Counted from the stretch's first letter, positions 1 to 6,470 are shown. The stretch: 8,038 bases of DNA from Crocinitomicaceae bacterium (GCA_020848015.1 JADLBA010000125.1:1-8038), one strand, 5' to 3'. The notes: generated by a model not told the origin, from the sequence alone. Numbers and translations: made by a program.

Positions 1-128
1 AAATCCTTTAGTGCTGTTTCGGAATGGACAGATCCGATATGTCGCATCACCACTCTTTTATTGTTTTGGTAGCGGATCACCTGTACTGCTTTGGCTTTTG
101 ATGCGGTCTGAACTACTCTTATTTTCAT
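1..128 (-). CDS. Transposase N-terminus, IS1634/IS4-like (partial, runs off window)
   Basis: An ATG at 128-126 opens a minus-strand frame that stays open to the window edge, giving 42 codons. The protein starts MKIRVVQTASKAKAVQVIRY and continues with a basic NNKRVV stretch and a HIGS motif. This opening (a short basic beta segment, 'AVQV..Y.N.KR', then 'HIGS') is how I remember the N-termini of IS1634-like DDE transposases of the IS4 superfamily. Only this non-catalytic part is visible, so the DDE residues cannot be checked and the copy may be intact or broken beyond the edge. The inverted repeat at 144-211 lies just upstream. Family assignment is from pattern memory; that it is a transposase is fairly likely, the exact family less so. 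Confidence 0.68.
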   Translation of the reverse strand, partial: MKIRVVQTASKAKAVQVIRYQNNKRVVMRHIGSVHSETALKD

Positions 129-143
129 ACTACAATAACCCCC

Positions 144-211
144 TTAGTGCGGTATTTTTAGTACAAAAAAAAGAATAAGTATTGTTTATCAATAGATTAT
201 GACCGCACTAA
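144..211. repeat. 10-bp perfect inverted repeat upstream of the transposase
   Basis: TTAGTGCGGT at 144-153 is the exact reverse complement of ACCGCACTAA at 202-211. The 48 bp between are very AT-rich and include an A8 run. Read on the minus strand, the run gives a T-rich stretch ending TTTG that could be the transposase -7 region, with ATTG about 18 bp further upstream. The outer arm may be the terminal inverted repeat of the insertion sequence and the inner arm a second transposase-binding site. The far end of the element is outside the window, so this is inference. Confidence 0.5.
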
Positions 212-301
212 ATTTGATGGGGACAAGTCAGGACGATACATGGATGAACGAGGTGCTCATAATATCCGCCATATTGGATTATTCGTCTATTCAATCCACT
301 T

Positions 302-372
302 AAAAAATACAGTCTTATTTCAGAAAGCACGTCCTGGATCAGCAATATCGGATAAATGTCTGAAATAATCTG
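302..372 (-). terminator. Putative terminator after the histidine kinase gene
   Basis: TTATTTCAGA (315-324) and TCTGAAATAA (359-368) are perfect inverted arms. CAG (310-312) and CTG (370-372) extend them across a small 2x1 internal loop. On the minus strand the hairpin is followed directly by TATTTTTT (309-302), as in an intrinsic terminator. It sits about 105 bp past the kinase stop codon. The loop is large (34 nt) and the stem AT-rich, so termination strength is uncertain. The rest of 212-476 shows no convincing gene. Confidence 0.42.
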
Positions 373-476
373 AGATTTTTTCACACAGGAAAGACAAATA
401 CAGAAAAGGGAAGATAAATATTTCAATCTCTCCTTCTATCGGAAAATGTGGTTTATAGCAGCGAAGGATTATCGTT

Positions 477-1976
477 CTAATCCGGCAATTCAATGCGGAA
501 GGTGGTACCTTTCCCCATCTCACTCGACTTCACAAAAATTTTTCCGTTGTGATAATTTTCAATAATTCTTTTCACCAGAGAAAGTCCAAGCCCCCAGCCT
601 CTTTTCTTTGTTGTAAATCCGGGTTGAAAAACCGTCTTCCATTTGTTTTTTGCAATTCCCTTGCCGGTATCGCTGACCTCGATCACAGCACCGCCTCCTT
701 CCTCCAGCACTCTTGCAGAAAGTCTTCCTTCCCCGTCCATAGCATCCACAGCATTCTTGACGAGATTTTCGAGTACCCAACCGAACAGCGGCTTATTGAT
801 CTTCGCTGTTATTGAGGTATCTTCACACTTCACTGAAAAAGCGACGTGCGAAGAAACTCTCTTTTGCAGATAATCAAACGAAGACTGCACTATTTCAAGC
901 ACGTTTGTTTCCTGTAGATCTGCATTAGACCCAATCTTCGAAAAGCGATCCGTAATTGTATTGAGACGCTCAATATCCTTATTCAGCTCTGCCAGTATGC
1001 TTTTATCCACACCATTTTCGGCGAGCAGATCTGTCCACGCCATCAGTGAAGAAAGGGGCGTTCCGAGTTGATGAGCAGTTTCTTTGGCCATACCCACCCA
1101 CACCTGATTCTGCTCGGCCTTTCTGAATGTAGAAAAAATCAGGTAGCTGATCAGCAGGAAAGCACCAACCAATATCAATTGAATGACAGGAAAAAGTTGG
1201 AGTTGTTTGATGATCACCGAGTCCTCATAGAAAATAAACTCTTTGCCCTGCCCCGGCAATTCGATCATGATAGGAGTATTTTCTTCCCTCATTCTCCCAA
1301 TCTTTCTTTCAGCAAGCTCAGGGGTTGCCACCAGCGAGGTATCAATATTTCCTAATTTGAGTACCCTCCTTTGAGTGCTGTCTGTCACAATAACCGGTAC
1401 AGAGGCAGCATTGATCACCGTTTCTGAAATAAACGAATTGATCAGGTCATCCATGGTGCTCTGCAACTTCATAAACAGATAGCTGTCGTTGTAGTAAACT
1501 TTGAGACCCACTTCCGGAAAGGTGATCGGGGCATATTTCGATTGCATCACCTGAAAAAGAGAATCTATATAACGATCGTCCTCTTTTTTTTCATCCGGAA
1601 GATTAGCTGAATTGACTAATTTTCCTTCATCGTCATAAATTAATACGGGGATAGAAGGATTGTTATCGGGGAGAAACTGGGCGACAAAGGTCAGGTCGCT
1701 CTGATCATTCGGGTCGGAAAGTATTTGATAAACCTGTGCCAGTATATCGGCCTTTTTTCTTTCTTCCGCCCGCAAGTTATCAAACAACTGCTCTGTGAAT
1801 TTCACTAGTTCAGCACGTCGCTGAATAGCCTCACTCCACAACTCAACCTTTTGGTGCTCACCCTCTCTGATCTTTTCGGCAATGTGGTTACTATACCACA
1901 AAGTGATGCCGACAATCACCATTGCCATGAACAAAAGGAAAATTTTCCAGCGTTGCTTATTGCTATAAATATTCAC
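477..1976 (-). CDS. Membrane sensor histidine kinase (orphan)
   Basis: A two-transmembrane sensor kinase of 499 residues from the proposed GTG start. TM1 is about residues 11-26 and TM2 about 261-281, enclosing a roughly 230-residue extracytoplasmic sensor region with no family I recognise. No obvious HAMP follows TM2. The phosphoacceptor H302 lies in AHQLGTPLSS. The N-box is WVLENLVKNAVDAM (N404, N408), then DTGKGI near 436, FQPGFTTK, and the G2 box RGWGLGLSLVKRI. All ATP-binding motifs are present. I chose GTG at 1976 because the protein then begins NIYSNKQRWK just before TM1, as I remember for relatives. The frame is open upstream to a TTG at 2069, which would add 31 unlikely residues and run into a hairpin. 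No response regulator is adjacent, so partner and signal are unknown. The gene is isolated between an insertion sequence and a gene-poor stretch. Confidence 0.9.
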   Translation of the reverse strand: MNIYSNKQRWKIFLLFMAMVIVGITLWYSNHIAEKIREGEHQKVELWSEAIQRRAELVKFTEQLFDNLRAEERKKADILAQVYQILSDPNDQSDLTFVAQFLPDNNPSIPVLIYDDEGKLVNSANLPDEKKEDDRYIDSLFQVMQSKYAPITFPEVGLKVYYNDSYLFMKLQSTMDDLINSFISETVINAASVPVIVTDSTQRRVLKLGNIDTSLVATPELAERKIGRMREENTPIMIELPGQGKEFIFYEDSVIIKQLQLFPVIQLILVGAFLLISYLIFSTFRKAEQNQVWVGMAKETAHQLGTPLSSLMAWTDLLAENGVDKSILAELNKDIERLNTITDRFSKIGSNADLQETNVLEIVQSSFDYLQKRVSSHVAFSVKCEDTSITAKINKPLFGWVLENLVKNAVDAMDGEGRLSARVLEEGGGAVIEVSDTGKGIAKNKWKTVFQPGFTTKKRGWGLGLSLVKRIIENYHNGKIFVKSSEMGKGTTFRIELPD

Positions 1977-2043
1977 AGCAACGAAGATAAGAAGGTGATG
2001 AAGGAAATTAAAAGAATGAATAAAGAAGGGTTTCTTCCGGAAA

Positions 2044-2074
2044 GGTGATTGGAAATTGCCTTTTCGCAATCACC
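2044..2074. repeat. Hairpin upstream of the histidine kinase gene
   Basis: GGTGATTG (2044-2051) and CAATCACC (2067-2074) are perfect 8-bp inverted arms. The AAA and TTTT inside them can extend the stem across a bulge. It lies about 70 bp upstream of the proposed GTG start and overlaps the alternative TTG start. The right arm belongs to TTTCGCAATCA (2062-2072), which recurs as a direct copy at 2128-2138. No T-run follows on either strand, so it does not look like a terminator. It could be an operator or leader structure. Confidence 0.4.
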
Positions 2075-2378
2075 GGCTGTTTGAATTATAAGAGGAAATA
2101 TTCCGCTATCCAATAATACCTACCACCTTTCGCAATCAGCAAACAAAGAAATATATTCAGGTGAGTACAATACAGCAATAGAAGCTGGGGTTCTTGAAAG
2201 TTAATATAAGAATAATCAGGCAGAATAAATGAAAATTTTTGACGAAACAACCCTTATACATCAAAATAAACGCAGCAACGGATAAAAATAAAAAGATCAC
2301 TGCGGCCTACGGAACACAAATCAAATAAAACAGGTTCAGAAGCTCTTAACGAAAATCAAAAGAGAAACATTAGGATTA
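2075..2378. other. Gene-poor AT-rich stretch
   Basis: I see no supportable gene on either strand. The only notable item is the second copy of TTTCGCAATCA at 2128-2138. The promoter of the histidine kinase should lie near here, but I found no clean TAnnTTTG box on the minus strand. No recognisable coding remnant of the surface protein is visible before about 2370. Confidence 0.5.
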
Positions 2379-2562
2379 ACAACAACCAACAATATTCCAT
2401 CAGTCACAACTGATATTGCTTCTTTAATTTTCCGGACACAATGCCACTTCTGGTGGAACAATTAGTAGCGATGGCGGATCGGCTGTTACAGAAAGAGGAG
2501 TTTGCTGGAGTGCTTCACCCATACCGACATTAACCAACGACTTCACTTCTGACGGAAATGGA
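2379..2562 (+). pseudogene. Frameshifted remnant of a FN3-like surface-protein module
   Basis: Two reading frames together encode the linker and first half of a FN3-like repeat common in large Bacteroidota secreted proteins. In one frame, from 2379, I read TTTNNIPSVTTDIASLI. This breaks at about 2427-2431, in an AT-rich run holding an in-frame TAA for the other frame. The match resumes as NATSGGTISSDGGSAVTERG, then VCWSASPIPTLTNDFTSDGN. The usual order in this family is '..P.VTT..I..I....ATSGG.ISSDGG..VT.RGVCWS..', so a single small indel explains the break. No start codon, signal peptide or earlier module is visible, so the 5' part is missing. The resumed frame continues into the open frame at 2563-2976. 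Confidence 0.62.
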
Positions 2563-2976
2563 ATGGGAGCATATAGCAGTATGCTAGCCGGCCTTTCTCT
2601 TTCAACCAATTATTATGTACGCGCTTACGCGACAAACAGTATTGGCACGGCTTACGGTAACGAAATTTCATTTTCTTTTACCTCGGGTACAGTAATCCAA
2701 TTCACTATCACAGGAAGTTCATCGTGGAGTGTTCCCGAAGGTGTTGGTTCTGGAGAAGTATTAGTCGTGGGCGGCGGGGGTGGTGGTGGCTCCGAACCGG
2801 GCTTTCCTGCGGCAAGCGGAGGTACGGGCGGAGGAGGAAATGGCTCCAACACCAGCGGAGGTAACGGTGCGGATGGAATGCCGAATACCGGTGGAGGTGG
2901 AGGAGGTACACGCAGTAATATTACTAATGAAACAGGGGGGCATGAAGGCTCCGGAATCATTGTAGTAAGGTATTGA
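2563..2976 (+). CDS. Gly-rich C-terminal fragment of a surface/secreted protein (probably a remnant)
   Basis: The open frame encodes 137 residues from the first ATG at 2563, but that ATG falls inside a FN3-like module, so it is unlikely to be the true start. Residues 1-42 are the second half of the module, including NYYVRAYATNSIGTAYGNE. Residues 43-137 are a Gly-rich domain opening with SWSVPEGVGSGEVLVVGG and closing with GSGIIVVRY and the stop. These are the usual borders of the Gly-rich domain seen at the ends of adhesin- and tail-fibre-like proteins. Relatives are, from memory, often much longer between these borders, so the middle may have been lost by recombination between GGNGG-type repeats. 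No signal peptide, type IX sorting domain or promoter is visible. A short expressed protein cannot be excluded. Confidence 0.55.
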   Translation: MGAYSSMLAGLSLSTNYYVRAYATNSIGTAYGNEISFSFTSGTVIQFTITGSSSWSVPEGVGSGEVLVVGGGGGGGSEPGFPAASGGTGGGGNGSNTSGGNGADGMPNTGGGGGGTRSNITNETGGHEGSGIIVVRY

Positions 2977-2977
2977 G

Positions 2978-3005
2978 AGTGAAAAGTGAAAAGTGTAAAG
3001 TGTAA
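2978..3005. repeat. Four tandem 7-bp units
   Basis: Two copies of AGTGAAA (2978-2991) are followed by two copies of AGTGTAA (2992-3005), with a degenerate AAATGAA after them. The array begins 2 bp past the stop codon of the Gly-rich fragment and ends just before the tRNA terminator. It is a short simple repeat of the sort that can slip in replication. No function is visible. Confidence 0.75.
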
Positions 3006-3010
3006 AAATG

Positions 3011-3042
3011 AAAAAGCCCTCTTTCGCAAAGCTGTGGAGGGC
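3011..3042 (-). terminator. Intrinsic terminator of the tRNA-Val transcript
   Basis: GCCCTC (3016-3021) pairs with GAGGGC (3037-3042) to give a 6-bp GC-rich stem around a 15-nt loop. On the minus strand it is followed at once by TTTTT (3015-3011). It lies 13 bp past the tRNA 3' end in the same orientation, which is standard placement. On the plus strand the hairpin is followed by AAAA, so it should not end plus-strand transcripts. Confidence 0.8.
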
Positions 3043-3054
3043 AAAAGGAGAAGG

Positions 3055-3128
<74 letters not shown>

Positions 3129-3138
3129 GAAAGGGGCG

Positions 3139-3146
3139 CAAAAATA
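3139..3146 (-). promoter_or_regulatory. Candidate -7 box for tRNA-Val
   Basis: The minus strand reads TATTTTTG, an exact match to the Bacteroidota -7 consensus TAnnTTTG, ending 10 bp before the tRNA 5' end. I see no good TTTG -33 box 19-21 bp upstream (CTCT/TCTC there). It overlaps a weak AATAAC/GTTATT hairpin at the gldH stop codon. The tRNA may be started here, read through from gldH, or both. Confidence 0.35.
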
Positions 3147-3156
3147 ACCGAAATAG

Positions 3157-3678
3157 TTATTGCGAAGAGGTCACGCGGAATCCAATATCGTAAATTCCCT
3201 TCAACTCCTCGGTTCTCATAGCCTGTGCGATTTCCACTTTGTAGTGTCCCGCAAGCGGAAATTGCTTCCGTTCTTTAAACAAAATACGGCTGTCATATAG
3301 ATCGCCAAGGCCGCTGCCGTACCATCTGCCGGTAGGGTCGGCCAGCGGACATTCGAGTGTGTCCACCGATTTTTTTCCATTCGGAAATTCCATCGCAACA
3401 AACAGAAAAATATTGCTAAACGGATACTCTTCTCCGTTGCGGAGATTGATATAAAAATTGTGCAGTCTTACTGTATCGGACACATCAAATTCCATTGTGA
3501 AAGGGTTGGCTGCTTTCCACACACCTTTTTCGATCTTTTCATTTTTTTCAAAAACAACATTGTGATCACAGGAAGCCAAAAAAAATAACATAGAGACGAT
3601 CAGAAGTGCCGTCATCTTTTCAATTGAAAAGGAAAATATCTGATTTAATTTTTCTGCGGTATGATGGCTTGCTTTCAT
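3157..3678 (-). CDS. gldH: Gliding motility lipoprotein GldH
   Basis: GldH is one of the lipoproteins (with GldB, GldD, GldJ and others) needed for gliding and for a working type IX secretion machine in Flavobacterium johnsoniae. It acts in the cell envelope, exposed to the periplasm. The 173-residue protein has a lipobox LASC with the lipidated Cys at residue 37, after the hydrophobic stretch TALLIVSMLFFL. The mature part shows GldH-typical features: GVWKAANPFTMEFDVSDTVR, INLRNGEEYPFSN, TLECPLADPTGRW, GSGLGD, then AQAMR and IYDIGFRV near the end. The ATG at 3678 leaves a long N-region. ATG at 3615 (residue 22) would give a shorter signal peptide but with no basic residue, so the start is unsettled. 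It begins 22 bp after the ricT stop, so co-transcription is likely. Gliding itself cannot be concluded, since many non-gliding Bacteroidota keep type IX genes. Confidence 0.92.
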   Translation of the reverse strand: MKASHHTAEKLNQIFSFSIEKMTALLIVSMLFFLASCDHNVVFEKNEKIEKGVWKAANPFTMEFDVSDTVRLHNFYINLRNGEEYPFSNIFLFVAMEFPNGKKSVDTLECPLADPTGRWYGSGLGDLYDSRILFKERKQFPLAGHYKVEIAQAMRTEELKGIYDIGFRVTSSQ

Positions 3679-3700
3679 AAGGTGAATGAAGAATTTCCGG

Positions 3701-5107
3701 CTAATTCACCGGTTTCTCTCCGCCTCCCTGCGGGCGATTTTCACGCGGGGGTCTATTGCTTCCTTTATTGCTTCCACCCTGGCGAAGGTTACGTGGTGGC
3801 TGCTCGGACTGATTCGTCCGTTGTCCTTTTTCTTTATTCGCGGACGGCTGAGGCCGTTCATTTTTCCGGCTATCCTTGCGTGGCTGGTCGCGGCGTTGTT
3901 GCTGTTGTTTATGGGATGCACCACGATCAGCACCTTCACCGGCCTGACGGATTGTTTTTTTATCGCCTCCCTGTCTGTGTTGCCCCTTTCCTCCCCGGTG
4001 GTTGCGACCTTTCTTTTTGCGATCAAAGCGCGTCAGGCTATCCTGCCCAACCACTTGTGCAAACTCTGTTTCACTTGCTGCTGGTGCTTCTTCTTCAATA
4101 AAATCGTCGAGGTCTTGTACTTCAATCCCTTTGAGATTCATTTCCTGGATTTCACGCACAGCATCGGTAGTTAGTGAGAAAGGAGACACCGTGGGCTGAC
4201 CTTCATAAACGTAAAACATCAATCGTTTAAAAATATCTGTTTTAATGTGAGTAGCGATGCCTTTTGGGAGTTTCAACCTCACGTTGGAAGGTGGCAGGTC
4301 TTTAAGAGCTTCGACATACTGATCCAGTTCATAATTGAGACAACACTTCAGCTTTCCGCACTGCCCGGCAAGTTTTGCCGGATTCAATGATAATTGCTGG
4401 TAGCGTGCTGCGCTGGTTGATACCGCACGGAAGTCGGTGAGCCAGGTGGAGCAGCAAAGTTCTCTTCCACATGAACCGATGCCGCCTATTCGCCCCGCCT
4501 CAATGCGAAGTCCTATCTGGCGCATTTCTATCCTAACCCTGAAAGTTTCAGCATACTTCCTTATTAATTCACGAAAATCAACGCGATCATCCGCCGTATA
4601 ATAAAATGTCGCTTTGGACTTATCGCCCTGGTATTCTACATCGCTGATCTTCATATCGAGGCCGAGTTCGCGAGCGAGAATACGGGCTTTCATCATGGTC
4701 TCGTGTTCGAGTTTTCTCGCTTCCTGCCAGCGTTGCACATCCTCTTCTTTAGCCTTCCTGTATATTTTTTTCAGTTCGTAGTTGTCTTTGATCTCTTTGC
4801 GTTTCATCTGCATTCTCACCAATTCCCCGGTGAGAGAGATCACACCAACATCGTGGCCGGGAGAGCACTCCACAGCAACTACATCTCCGGCGTATAATTC
4901 CAGATTGGAAGAGTTCCTGAAAAATCCCTTTCTGCTATTTTTAAAACGCACCTCAACAACGTCAAACATTTTCTGACCTTCGGGAAGTCGCATTCCCGAT
5001 AACCAGTCGAATACATCTAATTTATTGCACCCGTAGGTGCCACATGCGCCATTGTTTTTACAACCACGCGGCAAACCACTATTATTAGAACAACCTGAAC
5101 ATCCCAT
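3701..5107 (-). CDS. ricT: PSP1-domain protein RicT (YaaT) with Cys-rich N-terminus and basic tail
   Basis: In Bacillus subtilis RicT (YaaT) forms the Y-complex with RicA and RicF, binds Fe-S clusters and promotes RNase Y mRNA maturation. Whether the Bacteroidota protein does the same is not established here. The 468-residue protein has three parts. Residues 1-30 are a Cys-rich extension (C3, C6, C16, C22, C27). Residues about 45-335 are the PSP1 core, with GGIGSCGRELCCSTWL (C213, C218, C219), the SLNPAKLAGQCGKLKCCLNYE region (C250, C255, C256) and an earlier helical KR-rich segment at 100-145. Residues about 355-468 are a low-complexity tail rich in R, K, Q, G and N, likely disordered and possibly RNA-binding. 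The six core Cys match the conserved cluster of the family. The start is the only one before the Cys-rich segment. The gene lies downstream of holB, as in B. subtilis, and upstream of gldH. A candidate promoter is at 5181-5211. Confidence 0.93.
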   Translation of the reverse strand: MGCSGCSNNSGLPRGCKNNGACGTYGCNKLDVFDWLSGMRLPEGQKMFDVVEVRFKNSRKGFFRNSSNLELYAGDVVAVECSPGHDVGVISLTGELVRMQMKRKEIKDNYELKKIYRKAKEEDVQRWQEARKLEHETMMKARILARELGLDMKISDVEYQGDKSKATFYYTADDRVDFRELIRKYAETFRVRIEMRQIGLRIEAGRIGGIGSCGRELCCSTWLTDFRAVSTSAARYQQLSLNPAKLAGQCGKLKCCLNYELDQYVEALKDLPPSNVRLKLPKGIATHIKTDIFKRLMFYVYEGQPTVSPFSLTTDAVREIQEMNLKGIEVQDLDDFIEEEAPAASETEFAQVVGQDSLTRFDRKKKGRNHRGGKGQHRQGGDKKTIRQAGEGADRGASHKQQQQRRDQPRKDSRKNERPQPSANKEKGQRTNQSEQPPRNLRQGGSNKGSNRPPRENRPQGGGEKPVN

Positions 5108-5173
5108 TGGAGTATAAAAATTAATCTGCTACACTTATTTCATTCTTCTGTCACATTATCTGCCCGCAGCAGA

Positions 5174-5196
5174 CAAAGTCCAAAGGTAAGACTTTG
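5174..5196. promoter_or_regulatory. Inverted repeat spanning the ricT -7 box (possible operator)
   Basis: CAAAGTC (5174-5180) and GACTTTG (5190-5196) are perfect 7-bp inverted arms separated by 9 bp. That spacer contains the whole candidate -7 box of ricT. The dyad spacing suits a dimeric DNA-binding protein. A second perfect inverted repeat, TCTGC-N5-GCAGA (5159-5173), abuts it and would lie in the leader RNA. The regulator is unknown. Confidence 0.4.
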
Positions 5197-5211
5197 ATGG
5201 CAATGGCGAAA
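5181..5211 (-). promoter_or_regulatory. Candidate promoter for ricT-gldH
   Basis: On the minus strand, TACCTTTG (5188-5181) matches the Bacteroidota -7 consensus TAnnTTTG exactly. TTTC (5211-5208), a 3-of-4 match to the -33 TTTG box, lies 19 bp upstream, which is the usual spacing. It would give a leader of about 65-70 nt before the ricT ATG. The 169-bp gap after holB supports a separate promoter here. Confidence 0.48.
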
Positions 5212-5276
5212 CGGGAGATGGAAAGGCTTTGGCAATTGGGGGTTTAGAGGGTCATAGCACATACCCTGAGCCTTGG

Positions 5277-6410
5277 TTACGGAGTCGTTTCAGGCTGCCG
5301 GATGAGGAGGCGATGAAACTTTAGTGAGAGGTCGGTGAAAACAATCGTTGACAGTGCATTTCGTGAAATATCCCGGTGAGCATCATTGAGTTCGTTCATG
5401 AGTTCGATGGCATTGAGTTCATTGATGAAGCGGGAGAATTTGACAGAAAAATCTCTTTCCCCCGTATTCATTCTTACCAGCCCCTCTCCGGCATAGTTTA
5501 GCATCAGATTTTGCCTGACCTGGTCGAGTGCATAAACGATGAAATCTTTTTTTTCTTCACGGGTTTTTTCATTCATTGATTCCACCCAGCGCGCAATTTT
5601 TCCCACATCACGCGAATAGCAAATGCGCATCCATTCGATGAATTGTGTCGAATAGAGTATGTTTGGGTCGTTTGCTTTTGAAAGTTGGCGGGCTTTCCAC
5701 CAGTTTCCATCGGCATAGTGAGCAATGGCACTTGCCTGATCAGCGGAAACTCCTTCCTTTTCAAGTGCTTGTTCAATATCTGCATCGGAGAGCTTAGGCA
5801 CTGGAATTACCTGTACCCGCGATAGAATCGTCGGAAGAATAGAATCAATACTACAGGCAACAAAAAGGAAAATTGTTTTTTCCGGTGGTTCTTCCACAAT
5901 TTTCAGCAACTTATTGGCGGTCTCCGTTTTCATAAGTTCCGCCATCCACACCACCATGAATTTATAGCCCCCTTCATAAGAGGTAAGTGAAAGTTTGCGA
6001 ATGATACTAGCCGCTTCCTTTACGCCGAATATCAATTGTTTGTTGTCTCTCGTCAGTGCATTGCGCCAGTGATCTGTATCAAAATTATAACTTTCCGCCA
6101 ACACTTCACGCCATTCTTTAGAAAAATGGTCGGACATATCCCTGTCGTCCGTATTGAAGTATGGGAACGAAAAATAGAGGTCAGCAAACTGATTCGACTG
6201 AAACTTTCTACAGGTAGGACAGGTGCCGCATGAGTCGGATTCAGTTTTTTGGGGGCAGGAAATGTATTGAGCGAATGAGAGGGCCAAGGCCAGATTTCCG
6301 GATCCTTCCGGGCCGAGAAACATCAGTGCGTGGGCAATTCGCTGATCGTAGAACGATTTGAGCAACCGCTCTTTTATTTCTTCCTGACCTATGATTTCGC
6401 TGAACCGCAC
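5277..6410 (-). CDS. holB: DNA polymerase III delta-prime subunit
   Basis: Delta-prime is part of the clamp loader that places the beta clamp on DNA during replication. The 377-residue protein begins with FSEIIGQEEIKERL and IAHALMFLGPEGSG, the usual opening of the AAA+ clamp-loader fold. The P-loop GPEGSGNL carries N39 in place of the catalytic Lys, as expected for a non-hydrolysing delta-prime. A zinc module has C52, C61, C64 and C67 (CGTCPTC). LLKIVEEPP (168-176) and LSRVQ (196-200, a variant of the SRC motif) follow, then a helical collar domain to the C-terminus. The start is GTG at 6410; a stop codon lies two codons upstream in frame, so no longer form is possible. It lies 60 bp downstream of recO in the same orientation and may share its transcript. 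Confidence 0.93.
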   Translation of the reverse strand: MRFSEIIGQEEIKERLLKSFYDQRIAHALMFLGPEGSGNLALALSFAQYISCPQKTESDSCGTCPTCRKFQSNQFADLYFSFPYFNTDDRDMSDHFSKEWREVLAESYNFDTDHWRNALTRDNKQLIFGVKEAASIIRKLSLTSYEGGYKFMVVWMAELMKTETANKLLKIVEEPPEKTIFLFVACSIDSILPTILSRVQVIPVPKLSDADIEQALEKEGVSADQASAIAHYADGNWWKARQLSKANDPNILYSTQFIEWMRICYSRDVGKIARWVESMNEKTREEKKDFIVYALDQVRQNLMLNYAGEGLVRMNTGERDFSVKFSRFINELNAIELMNELNDAHRDISRNALSTIVFTDLSLKFHRLLIRQPETTP

Positions 6411-6470
6411 TTTTCAGAAGTATTGTGCGAAGATACTACTGTCAGCCCACTGCAAGAAGGGAAAGTTGCA

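Noticed and set aside
1977..2069. N-terminal extension of the histidine kinase from a TTG at 2069
   Set aside because: The added 31 residues are poorly composed, start with TTG inside a perfect hairpin, and precede the natural opening NIYSNKQRWK just before TM1.
2229..2285. 18-codon ATG frame (starts MKIFDETT)
   Set aside because: It is too short, with no recognisable motif, ribosome-binding site or conserved context.
2652..3044. Long Pro-rich minus-strand open frame
   Set aside because: It is the antisense of the Gly-rich domain (GGN codons read as CC-rich Pro codons) and runs over the tRNA terminator.
3143..3161. AATAAC/GTTATT hairpin at the gldH stop as a terminator
   Set aside because: The stem is six weak AT-rich pairs followed by only a short T-stretch, and the same bases form the tRNA -7 box candidate.
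3661..4174. Two plus-strand open frames with hydrophobic translations
   Set aside because: They are antisense to the low-complexity ricT tail and the ricT-gldH junction, whose codon bias keeps other frames open.
5248..5267. AGGGT/ACCCT hairpin as a holB terminator
   Set aside because: It has only five base pairs and no T-run on the minus strand.
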